A stretch of 64,000 bases of DNA from NCBI GenBank assembly GCA_940671915.1, contig CALNVZ010003433.1, forward strand, positions 21,822,627-21,886,626, in the 5' to 3' direction. This stretch comes from Paracentrotus lividus (lineage: Eukaryota; Echinodermata; Echinoidea; Camarodonta; Echinidae). A model generated the notes under the pieces. It saw nothing but the letters and a program-made list of their open reading frames with translations, did no database searches and was not told the origin of the DNA. The first letter of the stretch is position 1, and each line of letters begins with the position of its first letter. The translations under genes were made by a program, and so were the position numbers. Of the stretch, positions 1 to 14,900 are shown in pieces.

Positions 1-2835
1 CCCCCCCCCCCATTTGAGAACAATTTCGACCAGCGTAACCTAAACAAAATTGAGTATGAGTTTATCTTTTTTTCAACCGGCTTGAATTTTGAAGAGATTT
101 ATTGGTGTCCCAAACATGAAATTCCATCTCGATCCATATGAAATCCTGGATCCGCTCCGATGTATTACTAGTCGATGGTAAAATAAAACCAGAAAGATCT
201 CCCGAGCTGAGTAGGCTTGGGCTTTGCTCACTCGCATGTTGGATGGATGCCTGTTGAGCTGGACACACTTTATTATTATTATTTTTTTTTTAGTGGGAGC
301 TTAAGTCATTGCCCCGGCCCCCACTCACAAAATAAATTAATGCGTGTCTCATGCAGTGGTGGAAGATCCAAGTTGAAAGTGGAGCCGGTGGGGGGGGGGG
401 CAAATTGGCTGGCGGTCGATTGCAATTTGGGAGCGGGGCATCCAAAAGTGGTTTCGAGTCGATCTTAATTCGAGCTAGCTAGATGGGAATGGATGTCTTG
501 CTGTCATAGTATGTATTGCTAGATAGGGGAGGGAGAGAAGAGAGTGCAGCTGCTAGTCGGTTGCACAAGCACCCATTCTTTACCCCTTACCATGGCCGTA
601 CCCCTCCCCCTGCCCCCCCCCCCACCCCCACCCCGCCCCTCGCGTCCGACGACCCGCCCATACATTCGATCGATATATCGAAGCGAAACGAGCTGGTTTA
701 CTGAGTTGCTGTGAATTGAGCACTGGGAAAGAAGGTTTTCGGCATCATTAAAGTGATCATCTTTGAGCTGTTTTCACAGGATATTAACACCATTTGTATA
801 AAAATAATCTCAGTTATGATTACTATGTTCTTATGTTGTTGCACATTAGAAGTCTAAAAACAACCAATTTGTGAACCTCTGTTTTCCGTGGTAGCTAGCT
901 CGCAGAATGAGCGAGTGCAGCGGCGCCTTGCGTTGCCGGAGTTCTCCGCTCGCATGCAGTAAACAAGCGCCGCACCCTGAAATGAATGTGTTAAACTCCA
1001 TAACGTTAAGTTAGAATATCTCGCTAGCAGAGATTGTAAGCTTTGCTCGAAGTTAAAGCAACAAATCTGTAACGTTTTTCATCTAAGTTGCAAGCTGGAA
1101 TTTTAAATGTTATTTTGTTTGATTTAGAAATCGAATAGAGAGCCAGTGATATGTGCAGCAGCAATGGCATTGCCAATGCCTGCCAGTAAGTGAGCATGCA
1201 GTGTGTGTGTCATGTGTGTACTGTGTGATCAGAGCTATATTTAGAACAGGAACAGGATTTAATTTAACAACCCCATTTAAAAGTGTTGATCTAGAATCCA
1301 TATCTATTAATATCTATTCATAAAATGAGCTCTAGAATTTAATAGACGTAGAAAGAAGAAGACGAAGAAGTAGAAAGAAGCAACACAAAGGTAGGTCTGC
1401 CACAGTGCCAGGTAATTTTGTCTCAAGATCTACAATAGTGCATAGGACAATGGCAATGTCAACAGTCAACACTTAATGGTATTGACCTCGTAGCAAAAGA
1501 GGGACTATATATGGGTGGCAGATTTTGCTTTTGGCCCATTGGTTTTTCTCCAAGGTTTTCTACTTTTTGCCATAGATATTGACTCTAAATTAAAGCCCTC
1601 CTATATTTCTATGTAGAGTCTAGACCCTGGGGGGGGGGGGGGTCACTCACCAAATGATGTGTCCCCAAAAAGCGTCGAAAAGGGTTTCTTTTCAGCCTTT
1701 CAGCGGCGTCGACGCTTTAGGGGTGTTTTTCAATTTCAATTGCCATTTCCACAAAAAAGGGGGTGTTTTCAGGATGCGACCGCGAATTTAACATCATGCG
1801 AAAAGGTTTTGAAGAGTATCACAAATAAATCCATGCTTGAAAATCTTTTGAACTCCATGCATATGTGCTGCGCTCGCGGAGTAGAGTTGTCTAATCTATG
1901 CAGCGTTATTACACAACGATACAGCTCGATGCGTGGATGTCTGGTAGAATTAAACAAGTCAGGACGTGGCACAGTAGATCTAATAAGTCCTTATCCCATT
2001 TTACTGTCTTTTTATAAATATAATGTCTCTTTTTTTAGATAGGATTATTTATAGTTTTAGTTACTTTTAATTCCAGATTTTGCCGACCGCGAATTTAACA
2101 TCGCGCGAAAATGTCGGGACCCCCGGCCAACCGCGAAAATATCTGTACGCGAAAAAAACCACTTCCAAATACAGTAGGTTTTCAATAAATTTGATTTTAC
2201 TATCATGAAAAAAAAACACTCCCATCTATAGGCCCAACATGGCTTTGCTGCTAGCGTACTACTAGGCCTAGGGCTAAGGACAGGTTTCGTCATACAATGT
2301 ACAATATGCAGTCATACTAGGGTCATTTGTTCATAGCAAATAGATATTGTCCCCATCAGATTCTTATCCAATCTAAAATTAGTCAAAGTTCAAGTCTGAG
2401 TAAACTGTTAGTAATGTAGGTCTACGTAATAAGGCTGTAAGCTGACGTATGCTATAGCACTACAACGTCATAACCTGGGGTCAAAGGTTGCGATTTGCAG
2501 CTGATTGCAAACGAAATAGGTGTTAACAATATTACAAAATGTATAGAGACAAGGTGTGGTGTATAACATAGACTGGCCATGGATATAAATAGGTATTCTG
2601 GCCTTTATAGCATTGACACCTTGCTTTTGCTCATCTACATTTCAGTGATTTCTATATTGAATACACATGTAAGTACGTTTTCACAGAAAAGAGTGTGTGC
2701 ACAAGAAATTGCACTGCTGATAAATCTTTTTCCATTCAGTCTTTTGCCCACAAGTATTCCACTGTATTGTCAAAATTATCTAATGTAACATCCATGTAAT
2801 TAATAATAACATGTATTCTTTCTTTCATACTTCAG
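1..2835. other. Upstream of annexin: no coding region seen
   Basis: Contains G/C homopolymer tracts (360-420, 600-640, 1630-1642) and no convincing exon. A motif reading GACCGCGAATTTAACATC recurs at 1778 and 2086, probably parts of a MITE. The untranslated first annexin exon should lie here; AAAG|GTAGGT near 1389 is one possible donor, not proven. Confidence 0.4.
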
Positions 2836-2951
2836 ATTGTATTAACCAGTAATCTATCATCATCATGAGTTACCCAGGCTATCCACCTGCCGGAGGAGCT
2901 GGCTACCCCCCTGCAGGACAACCAGGCTACCCCCCTGCAGGTGGCTACCCA
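2836..2951 (+). CDS. ANXA7/11-like: Annexin exon 1 (5' UTR end plus codons 1-29)
   Basis: An acceptor (TTCAG) ends at 2835, so an untranslated exon must lie further upstream. The ATG at 2865 follows a CATC run and begins [10 protein letters not shown], the usual start of A7/A11 annexins. The exon ends at 2951 before GTAAGT, phase 0. It carries three YPPAG units. Confidence 0.9.
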
Positions 2952-5900
2952 GTAAGTTAAACTATGAACATGGCATAATGGACGATTGGCCAGTGCATAA
3001 TAAGACACCCTTGGAAATTTTATTTCCAGTTTTGAATAAAAAAACAGTGTTATGAAGAGTAATAATCACCTGTGACATAGATCTTTGATTCTAAATTTTT
3101 GTATTGTAAGGATCGAATTGTGAGTTACTTGTATTTACCCAATTGTCTTTGACCAATTTTTGGGGGCCTTAAATTTCACTTAGATTATGAGCGATGCCAC
3201 TTTTATAGGGCACTTTTTCTCATAAAAGTGTGAATGTCTGGAAAGAGTACTACATGTATCTTTAGAAGGGGGAATAGGCGTAAACTTCCACAAGGTTTAT
3301 CTGTACGGCTGAAGGGCATTTCCTATGTTGATCCTGAGTTACTACTATCTATACTTGTGTGACGTTGTGTGAATGGAGAAGTATATTAATATTAAAATCC
3401 TGCAACAACATATAGATCTATCCCTGTACCTTGAATTAAAAGAAAAAGCCCTGGTGAGTTCAACATTCGCACTTTTCTTTTTACAACATCTATGATCTAT
3501 CCCTGTACCTGAAATAAAAAAAACCCTTGTTAGTGGTAAAGAAATACATTGATTCTCAAACCTCTTTAATGTCATGAATAAAAATCTTTCTTTGTTCCAC
3601 AGCCAGCTGGTGCTCCCGGAGCTCCCGGTTACCCCCCTGCTGGAGGCTACCCCCCTGCAGCAGGAGGCTACCCCACAGGTGCAGCCCCACCTCCAGCTGC
3701 AGGTGCACCCGGCGCACCCTATGGTGCTGCTCCCGGTGGCTACCCCCCTGGTGAGTCCAACATTCACTTCTTTTTAAAGAAAATTATTTTAGCTTTCAAG
3801 TCCTACATACATGTATAATACCCCTGGAATACCACAGCATATTGTATTTTAATCTTGCAAATGTGTACAACCCATATGTTACATGTACAGATTCAAGTTC
3901 ATGAAAAATAGAACTGTACCTGTAGTACAGTGTATGTACACTAATGGTGGTATCTCACTTAGACGCATTTGAAAAGGGTTTGAGATGGATTTGACACGGG
4001 TTTGAGACTAGTTGCAAAGATGTCTCACAGATATCTCAGGAAACTTCTCAGAAACATCTCCTGGGTCTCTGAAAGGTCTCATGAGTCACAGAAAAATCAA
4101 ATATGATCATATGAGATTTTTTCCGTCTCAGAGACATGTCAGAGTCTTGGAGACGTCTATGAGAAATGTTATACCACCTTTATACCATCAACAGGGGAAT
4201 GTTTGGACTGTGCATAATAGTATCTCTTGATGTTTTTCGTACTTTAAAAAAGGCCATGATGTTCACAGTGATTGTTACAATTTTGTATGGCCGAAACAAA
4301 TAAACAAGAAGAGTTGTAATTATAGCTAGCTTTAATTGCAATGTGGTATGGTGGAGGTTTAAAACTATGGTTCATGTACATGTAAAATGGAATTAATGTG
4401 AATTTGGATCAGTGCATTGTGCGAGTCACGCAAAATTCATGTCTTGGTTTCCTGACCAGTGTGGTATTACTTTAGATCATGGTGTGGTATTACTTTAGAT
4501 CCTGGTGTGGTATTACTTTAGATCCTGGTGTGGTATTACTTAAGATCCTGGTGTGGTATTACTTTAGATCAGTTCCAAATCCATATCAGAGGGATGCCTG
4601 ACATGCAGATACAGTCTTTAGTAATTTTCACATGATGCCTCATGAAAATGCAAAATGTAGATCAAAAGATCAGTTATATTTTTAAACTGGCTGCTTATAC
4701 TTTGCAATGGTTCTTAAAAATACCAAAGGCACTATTTACCTCATACTTCTCGCAAATATGCTATTTGTATTCCTTTGGAGATAATAAAGCTTTTCGTATT
4801 CATACACCAAATAGAGCTAGTTATTGTATTACATGATTATAGAGAGCAATCACCATGAGTCTGGAATGGCTAGTAATCTTTATTTCATTTTCAAGGTTTA
4901 AAAAGAGGAACTGTAGATATTGATGGCACAATTTATACATGTATTGTGCCATCAAAATGTTTTTCCTCCCTTCTTCCTTTTACCCACAAAGATACTGCAT
5001 TTTCCAATTGTAAATGAATCCCCCTTTTCTTCCCCGTACCACACATGTACATTGTACGTAATGCAGGAAAGGGAAGAGGATGTGTTATTCTTTGAAATAT
5101 AACGGTTTGCAAATCTTTTTTCTTTCTCTTACAAGGAAGTGACAACAACCAGTGGTTTACCACTCAATAAACATATTGGACCTATCCTTCTTGATTACAA
5201 GACAAAAATTCATGAGAAAGCAATAAATTGACATACATGTATAACAAAATGCTTTGCTCTAATATGTGTCCCATTGCCCAGGGCAAGTAGATTTGTCCCT
5301 TGGGCAACTGGATAAAGAAAATTCATCAGAACAATTGGCTTGTCCAAGGCTCTAGTAGCTAAAAAGCCATACAAGTACATGTAGGTCTCTAACCAAGCTT
5401 GCCTACTAATATTACATCAAGATTTATATGTGGGATTATGCAATGTACATGCAGCTCATCAAAGTTTAATCATATCTCAAAAACATGTGCCTTATCCAAC
5501 AGCGCCAGGTTTTGGAGGTTATCCTAGTAAGTTCTCATCAGATTACTAAAGCAATCTCCTTACTAATCTTATGTACATGTAACTCAACGAATGCTTTTAT
5601 GCTGTGACACATACATGCTCATCCATCTAACCTACATTGTACATGTTACTGCACATTCTGAATCAATAATGCGGGGTGATGTGGAGTGTGAATTGATTTG
5701 GTATAGCCATTAATCTGAATTCAACTTAAGAGTGGTTATGATGATGGAATCGGAATTAGATTAAAAGGGCAAGTTCTCCCTGTAATTTGATTACAAGTAT
5801 GTAAGATGCGGAAAATTAAAATAAAAATGTGTGTGAATGTTTGAAGAAATTCCATCCATTGACTTATAGTGCGAGCTACTCTCAGTACATTAGATGAATT

Positions 5901-8900
5901 CCATCAATTTGTCTTTTCATGTTTCTTGATGAAGAAATATATATCAATGTCATAGAGGTATATGCAGTTCTCATGATCAACAGTGTGTCCCAGAAAGAAC
6001 TATACACTTTTGAAAGGGTTGCAAAATATGAAACATATGGTTCTTGGGGGAATAGATTCATATGTAGAGAAAGCTCATATCCTCAACTATTATTTGACAC
6101 CAAAAAGTCTGAAAATGATGCATGCTTCAATAAGCAATGCTCACTTTTGGGAAGGACACAAAAACGAGGCTGTGCAGGAATTCGCTATGCCTTTACCACC
6201 TGCCTATGGGGCGCCATGAGGAATCCAAATCAATGGCGTGAATCGGCTTTAAAAACAGACAACATAAACCTAAAGACCAAAAGCAAACATGACTAATATG
6301 AAAAAAGAAAGGTTGTCCATTACAGTTTTGCATAATATTGATGTTTATTTCTGACTTTTGGTTTATTTTGTCTTTGTTAGCCGATTAACGCCAATATATT
6401 ACTTTTTATTCGTCATGGCGCCCCATAGGCAGTTGATAAATGCATAGCGAATTCCTGTGCAGCCTAGTTTTTATGTCCTTCACAAAAGTAGGCATTGCTC
6501 TTTGAAGTATACATTATTTTCAGATTTTTTGGTGTCAAATAATAGTTAAAGTGGAAGAGCAAAGACTTATTATCATATACGAAACGAATCAGTGGGGTGT
6601 GTACAATGTAGAACAACTTGCTTTTTATTTCGTGAAAAACAAATAGCCTGAAGTGGAGTTAGAGGACGTTATCTGTCCCCTCCCTGAAATCTTAAACATC
6701 AAGTAAAATTTTGAGGGGTTCTTGATGACGTCATAAGTGTGAGGGAAAGTTGCACAGCTTGAATGCTGCACTATACAAGTCTTATTGTAATGCATTACTT
6801 TTTATCCCTTTCCTTATTTTCTTGTTTCTATATTTCCTGATGTAATCCAATCCGTTGTATCTCCTTCCATGCACATGGTGTTGATATTTCTGCTTTCCTT
6901 ATGTTATTTATTTTATTTCTCTCTTTCCTTATATTAATCATTGTTTTTCTCAATTTCCTTATGTTATCTATTACTTTTTCTATCTTTCCTTATGTTATTC
7001 ATTGTTTTTCTCACTTTCCATATGTTACTCATTGTTTTTTTTTTTTTTTTACTTATGTTATTCATTGCTTTTCTCACTTTCCTTATGTTATTCATTGTTT
7101 TTCCTCACTTTCCTTATGTTATTCATTGTTTTTCTCAATTTCTTTATGTTATCCATTGTTTTTCTATCTTTAATTATGTTATTCATTGTCTTTCTCACTT
7201 TCCTTATGTTACCCATTGTTTTGTTTTTAACTTTCCTTATGTTATTCATTGTTTTTCTCACTTTCCTTATGTTATTCATTGTTTTTCTTGCTTTCCTTAT
7301 GTTATTCATTGTTTTTCTCACTTTCCTCATGTTATTCATTGCTTTTCTCACTTTCCTTAAATGTCATTCATTGTTTTTCTCTCTTTCTTTATGTTATTCA
7401 TTGTTTTTCTAACTTTCCTTATGTTATTCATTGTTTTTTTTCACCTTCCTTATGTTATTCATTGTTTTTCTCACTTTCTTTTAAATGTTATTCATTGTTT
7501 TTCTCACTTACCTTATGTTATTCATTGTTTTTCTCTCTTTCCTTATGTCATTCATTGTTTTTCTCTCTTTCCTTATAAATGTTATTCATTGTTTTTCTCA
7601 CCTTCTTATGTAATTCATTGTTTTTCTCTCTTTCCTTTTGCTTTTCCTTATGTTATTTATTGTTTCTCTATTTCCTAACCAAAATTATTTGTTGTTTCTA
7701 TTTTCTTATTCATTGATTTATCTTTATTCCTAATTGTATTTATTGTTCTGTCTCGATTGTTTTATCTTTCTGTAATGCATTATAGATAGTAATATGCTCC
7801 TTGCATTACTTCCGGGTTTGCTCCTCACACTTGTGACGTCATCAAATTGCCCTTAAAAATATCCACGGATCTTCCAATTGAACCCGATTGTATATACAAT
7901 GTTCAAAGCAGCATTTCTCGTGAACGCAATATGCTAAAGGGATCAACTAAATGGTGTTCTGTTTCTCATGCACTAAACTTGATAATGCAATTGAATTCAA
8001 CAAGATTGGCCTCTTCTTTAATATTCCACTTTAAGAATATGAGCTTTCTCTACGTATGAATCTTTCCCCCAAGAACCATATATTTCTTATTTAGTAGCCG
8101 TTTTAAAAGTGTATTTTTCTGAGAAAATGTCATTTTATGGAATTTACATTATACAACAAATGGGAAAGCAGCTGACAAGTAACTTTACAAAATAATTACT
8201 AGCAACATTCATAACTTTGCTATTCTTTTGAGGAATTCCTTCATGAACTTTCACTCATATTTTTGTAATTAAAAAAAAAAACCCAATGAAATCCCATGGT
8301 AAACTTCCCCTTTACCGGTAACATGAAACTCTATTGTCACAACTGGTCATGCGTTGGTCATGCACTTCACTGCAACGAGACCGTTTCAGATTTCAGCAGA
8401 AAGTCCTTTACTTGGATGCAAGGAGGTGCATTTTGTTTCAGGCATGAAGGATCAGCAGGCTGTACTCTTGCTACATTACGGCCATGCCAAAATGCAGGAA
8501 TTGCAGCAGACAGCAGTCGTCTGACACATGCTGTGGGGCGCGTATTTGCAAAATCAAGCTTAACCAGTTGTGGACACTTCAGTAAAGTACTGTTGCTACT
8601 ATGCATTGAACAACATTAAAACACTTTCTGTGATGTTGTTTTTGAAATGACACAGGATTCTCCCTTTTTGTTACAAAAATGTTCTTGGTCAAATTATGAT
8701 GGCACTTTCTACCCTTTAGAAAACATACATGTGAGAAATAGAAAACTATCATATTAATATCTCAAAATTCTTGCTCTTTTTCAAGTCAAATTCCTAGGAA
8801 CCTTACAGACATATAGGGACCATTATGTAAAATGTATATGTGGCAAAACTATGATAATCGTTTTAATTTCATTACATATACTTAATGCTATATGATAACT

Positions 8901-11900
8901 CTGAATAATAATACTTGATGTTATTATTTTGTTTCATAGCCCAGGTCTTCATAACACAAATGTTTGCAGTCAATTGCAAACTGGCTACAGCCAATCAAGA
9001 TCATTGTTGCATGCGCTTTTTGGTGAAATTAGTTACCAATTAGAGTTGTTTTGTCAAATTTGCAATTGATTGCAAAACTTTGTATAATAGGCCAAGATCA
9101 TTGTAAAGTGTTCCTACATGTACATTCATCAGGTTTCATAATCTTATATTGTTAATGTTCACTTTGATTTTTCCTACTAAACATGTTTTAACTCTAACAA
9201 TGGTTTTTAATACACTTTCACTCATTACATGTTGGCATTGAATATTTTCATGACTAGTTTGCATAATCAATGGTATATATTAAGTTGCATTCGAACAAGA
9301 CTAAATTTTTAGGATTATTATAAATAATACTTTGAGTAAATTGCTGAAATGGTACTTACCCATCAGTAAATGACTCCTTCAATGCTTTGTCGTTATTATT
9401 TTTTAAAAGAGAATGCTATGAATCACATATCAGCAGAAAGATAAGCAAAACAAAGTGAAAATTAACAATTTCTGGTTCAGTACATTAAATCTGTTCATAA
9501 AATTTGGACTGGGAAAATTAAAATACCTTGTAATAGCCACAAGGGATATACCTGGGTTGTGTTTCACAAAGACATTCGCAAGCAACAAATGTCTTTACCA
9601 ACAATCGGTGATTTGTTCTTGTGCAAAATGATTATGCATGTAAGTAGTATAGCACCTGAGAACATCTTCCAGTCGTTTGTAAGGTCATTCATAACTTGCG
9701 AACAACTTGGTGAAACACAGTCCAGGACTGTATGCACTAACTATCTTTTGCCTAAAACCCATTTCAGCTGGCCAGCCTCCCGCACCTGCAGGGTATGGCG
9801 CCCCACCACCAGGAGGTGCACCAGGCTACCCCCCAGCAGGAGGCTACCCACAAGCGGGTGGTTACCAGCAACCACCACCAGCTGCAGCGGGCTACCCTGG
9901 ACAACAGCCACCACCAGCAGGCTACCCTGGACAGCAACCCCCACCTGCTGGATACCCTGGCCAGCAAGCCCCTCCTGCTGGTGAGTATGACAAGATTCTC
10001 TAGTCTGGAGCTGTTTCTTGTTTTATTTCTCAGAATTTAGAAAGCAATGCCTACATGTATGTAAATCCTGGTTTAACCACTTGAAAAGTTGACTGCTGCA
10101 TGGTGCTACATGTAATTGCACAGTACAGGTATGACCAGCCCGGCACTGACGCTTCAAAACAGACAAAAGCATGAGCCACATTTCTATGAGCGTGAGCACG
10201 TAATATTACGTGGTCCGCACACAGTGTACAAGTGCCCAGCACGTGGTCCACAGCCAAGTGGTTAAAACCAATATGAAGTGGTAGCCTTGTATAGCACCCC
10301 TCAAGTTCTCAACTAGTCAAATCTGGTCCAGTTTCTCACCCATAATGCAACATTCTGAACTGTCTAGTCATATAACATAGGTCCACTTGAATGATAACAC
10401 TCTAATTCACTACTCAATACATTCACACCGCAATAATTATGTTACCAAGTAGCAAAACAAGTACTTTTCCTCTGGTATTAATTGTCTCATAGGAATTTAA
10501 TGGAAAACAGAAACGTAGACCATATACACAATGTAAATCTTCTCAATATATTTGGTTCTTTAAATGTTGTTTGCCTCAGGATACAAACAGCTACTAAAGT
10601 TGCCCTGCTTTAGTCTGGACAGCTACAATTTCTTCCTCCTGGTTTCAAATGTTGTGTCACCGTTCCATCAACACCTCTCAAATTCATGCCCTTTTTCTCT
10701 CACTGTTAGGTTACCCTCAGCAGCCCCCAGCAGCCGGTGGGTACCCCGGTGCAGCACCGCCAGCGTACGCCGCAGGGAGTGCACCAGGCTACCCTGCACA
10801 GCCTGCAGCGGCTCAGCCTCCTCCACCATCAGCTGGTCAGCTTTACGGTGCAGCCGGCGCTATGGCAGTAGCGGGAAGTAAGTTGATAATATGAATGGTT
10901 TTAAATCTGGGGTCTATCTTTTGGTTTGTGGTTTATTTGAATTGAAAACAAGTTATCGTCACATTGATCTCTATGAGAGATAGTCATATTGTCGCTGGGC
11001 TGATAAAACCTCATACTAGTACATGTATCTCAAAAATGTTAATAAATCTGATGGCAGAAACACTAGATGGGATTGCCTTTTCTTTGAATCGCTACAACGG
11101 CTTAATAGAGAGCTGGGAATTGGACAGGACATCACTTGAGTGATAACTTGGAGTTTTACTAAAAACAGTGATTTTTTACCAACATTTTAGCTGCCTAGCG
11201 ACGATAAGACATATCAGATTCAGATTCATTTTATTCAATATTATCACTTCATAACCTTCCGGTTGAATTGTATGACAATTTACAAAATAAACAATATCAC
11301 ATCTTATTGACAATAAAATATACAATATAGGACATTAGGTTGCGACATAATATATGAAATAGAATATAGTACAGAAATACATAATAATTCTTTGACAAAG
11401 ATACCATGCAAAAAGAAAACACCCTGTTGTTTATGCTTCTTCAATTAAACGAATACATGTGCTTAGAAGTAACTTTCATAAAGACCCAACATACACATAC
11501 ATGTATTATATACAAGACACCAAGTCATTTCTTGTTACTGATTACTACCAGTTTAGTGAAAGTGAAATCAAAGATGAGATTTTATGGAAATAAGTAGAAA
11601 ACAGGTAAAAATGACATACATTTCCTTATTTGAAATTTCATATAAATATTAGAAAAAATATATTGACAAAATCAATCTAGAGTTGTCAACAATCGTACCA
11701 CAGATCCGGGCAAAGTTGCCAACTCAAGGATCCCCATAATAGAGATTTACTGAAACGATCAGTAAAAAATGAAATATTTAACTAACCTGGTCTAGTGAAA
11801 TCTGAAAGAGTGGAGGTCTGATGACATGGAAAGCTTTCTTTCCAACATTCGTGGATTGAAACTGCTGAAGATGGGTTGCAAGTGTTTGCAGTGTGCGAGG

Positions 11901-14900
11901 TGTATGCATGCCTCTCTTGCTCAGGGGAATGGCCATGTCATCTTTGAAGATTTGAAAAAATGGATAGCAGTGTCTTCTTGTTCATGAAATACATACACGT
12001 AGGAGTTAAATGATTATTATCCTGAGTTTTAACTTGAAATTTCATATGGGTAAAAAAAAAATATATTGACAAAATCAATCTAGAGTAGTCCACAATGGTA
12101 TCACAGATCCGTGCAAAGTTGCCAACTCAAGGATCCCCATAATAGAGATTTACTGAAACGATCAGTAAAAAATGAAATATTTAACTAACCTGGTCTAGTG
12201 AAATCTGAAAGAGTGGAGGTCTGATTACATGGAAAGCTTTCTTTCCGACATTCGTGGATTGAAACTGCTGAAGATGGGTTGCAAGTGTTTGCAGTGTGCG
12301 AGGTGTTTGCATGCCTCTCTTGCTCAGGGGAATGGCCATGTCATCTTTGGAGATTTGACAAAATGGACAGCAGTGTCTTCTTGTTCATGAAATACATACA
12401 CGTAGGAGTTAAATGATTATTATCCTCATTTTTAACTTGAAATTTCATATTGGTAAAACAAAATATATTGACAAAATATCTTTAGACTTTTCCACAATGG
12501 TATCACAGATCCTGTCATTTTCAGTATTTTATACATACATACAGGAGATAAATCATTAAGAAAACCAAAAATTTGAAAGCTTTGGGTAATATTGTAGATT
12601 ATTCTTTATAGGTAACTGATATCATACACAAAATTGAAGATCACAGCTTATAACATGTACATTGTATAACATGAGATGTTCCATGTCTCATACATTCATG
12701 ATCATTGCAAATACTCATTTGGAAAATGACTTTGTATAAAATTAAAAAAATGCTTGAAGAACAGAAAGATGAAATCAAATGTAATATAACAAATTTCAAG
12801 CACATTTCCCACACATTCAATATCATTCATTTAAGCAAGTTGTCAGGTACGGAATCGGGCTGTACTGGTATCGTTTGGTCCTGGCGTGAACATTTTTGTA
12901 TTTCCTGTGAGTTCAGAGTTGCATTTAGTGGTTTGTATCGTTTAAGGAGAACAATTCTGAATATATAGACGAATGAGCACATCCCTCTGCGAACTTTTTG
13001 CTGAGGTCATGTCTCCGTTGAGGTTTCCGTTGAGGTTTCCTCGAGAGCATGTTCATATGAATCGGACAGAGGGCTAAAGATGATCTTCATAGCTCTCTTC
13101 TGTATCTTTTCAATGTAATAAGTCTGCTGCTTTGTGAGCTCAGGGTGCCTCACAGGTACAGCGTTTTCTAGAGCCGGCCTTACGTAGGACTTGAACACCT
13201 CTACCACTTCGTCTTGTGGTATTCTGAACTTCTCCAGCCTACTTAGGATGTGTACTTGTGGTTTGCTCTTAGACAGCATTTCTTGAACCTGTCTTCCATC
13301 ATATCATCACATCACACCGGGTTCGGAAATGAAGGACTTCTGTAGATTTTCCGGTCTATGTCCAACCTTTGTACATGTAGATAAATCTATACAACTTGAA
13401 CTTGATAGATTTTACATGTGATGAGGAGCGGATGTTATAAATCTTTCCCCCACCATGATTGTCCAATAGTTCTTTGAACAGATTTTGCTTCTACAGCATT
13501 GGTTGGAAGCTTATTCCTGTGCGATATTACTCTTTGACTGAAGAATTTACATCTAATGAGATCTCTTTTTAAGGTCATCCTGGACCCAGACACCGAGGAT
13601 CTTTTTAAAAATTTTACCATGTCCAATACGTTGGACCGAGAGTAATGGCAGGTGGATGATCAGTCTACCATTGCTCTCTTGTTCTTTTTACATTGTATTG
13701 GTGGCTTAGAGGCAGCGGTTCACGTGGAAGAGAAGGAACAGTCAAGTTTAAGTTTAAGTTTTATTCCACTCATCAAAAAACGATGCACGGTATAAACATT
13801 ATACAAGTGATCCTTACATATAAATACTATTAGCAGATGAAGGTTTCATGGTGCACCAAGTATTCTTTCTTGAGGTTATGAGTGGTCCTGAAAAGAACCT
13901 ACCCAATCTCGACAGTTCGGTGAACATGTTCTCACCATCTTCAGGAGAAACATTCAAAGATTATCTACATACATACATAAATATAAATTAAAAACATATT
14001 GATAACTAAATATCATACAAGCAAGACTGGTAACAATAACAATAACTCAAATACAGAGTGGAGGAGCCAGCAAAAGCCAAGGGCTTGTCGAGGCTAGCTC
14101 CTAGATTGAATTAAATCATATACTTAAAGTAACATTAAAAAGAAGAGAAAAGAAAAGAAAAGAAAGAAAAAAGTCGTTCAGTCCATTCCATTTAGAACGA
14201 ATAGGAGTACAGCATATAAATGATGAGGTCATTGGCTTGGCTCCAAGCATCTCATCATAAAGAACTCATTCAATAATGAAAGTTTAAGGATCTACATGCA
14301 TGTTTCAATATTTAAATCTTGGGGGGGGGGGGGGGGGGGGTCTGCAATAGATGTCTGTTCAAGATGCATAAAGATATTTAAATTAGTGTGTTATATGCAT
14401 GGGAGTAATGCCATGTTTACATTGCATTGAGATAAATCATAAATTAACAAACTTGATTTCAAAGCCTTTTTCAAATCAAACATCAATTACAAAATGAATG
14501 TTCTTCGTTGAAATTCGCTGGCTATGGCATTGTAAAGGCGGGCTCACACCATGCGACTTGCTGCGGTGCGATTTTTCAGGAAAACTTTAATATCATTTGA
14601 CACAAACATTCAAACAAAGAAATTCATAATGTACAAAGTTGTGGGTATTCCTATGAATATCAAAATTGAATTTCAAGTCGATTGCGAACCCCCTTCATTG
14701 TATAAAATCTAATTGTTTCCAAATCGCAGTGACGTCACTGCGGTCTTGCGATTCTAAGGAAATTTGACCTTTACTCCTAATTAAAGGCTCGCATTGGAAC
14801 AAAATTTTGATAACATTGTTCCTTTACAATTTTTACATCTCATAAGAGAACTTTGCATGTTTCAAATGTCGCATTAATAATGCAAACTACCATTTGTTTA

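Noticed and set aside
1659-2042. 127-codon open frame upstream of annexin
   Set aside because: Overlaps the GACCGCGAATTTAACATC repeat and shows no conserved motif.
6901-7678. Several overlapping 90-140-codon open frames rich in Phe/Leu/Cys
   Set aside because: They are translations of a 30-bp minisatellite in different frames; no start context, domain or splice support.
8296-8619. 107-codon open frame in an annexin intron
   Set aside because: No recognisable domain, no splice or promoter context; likely chance.
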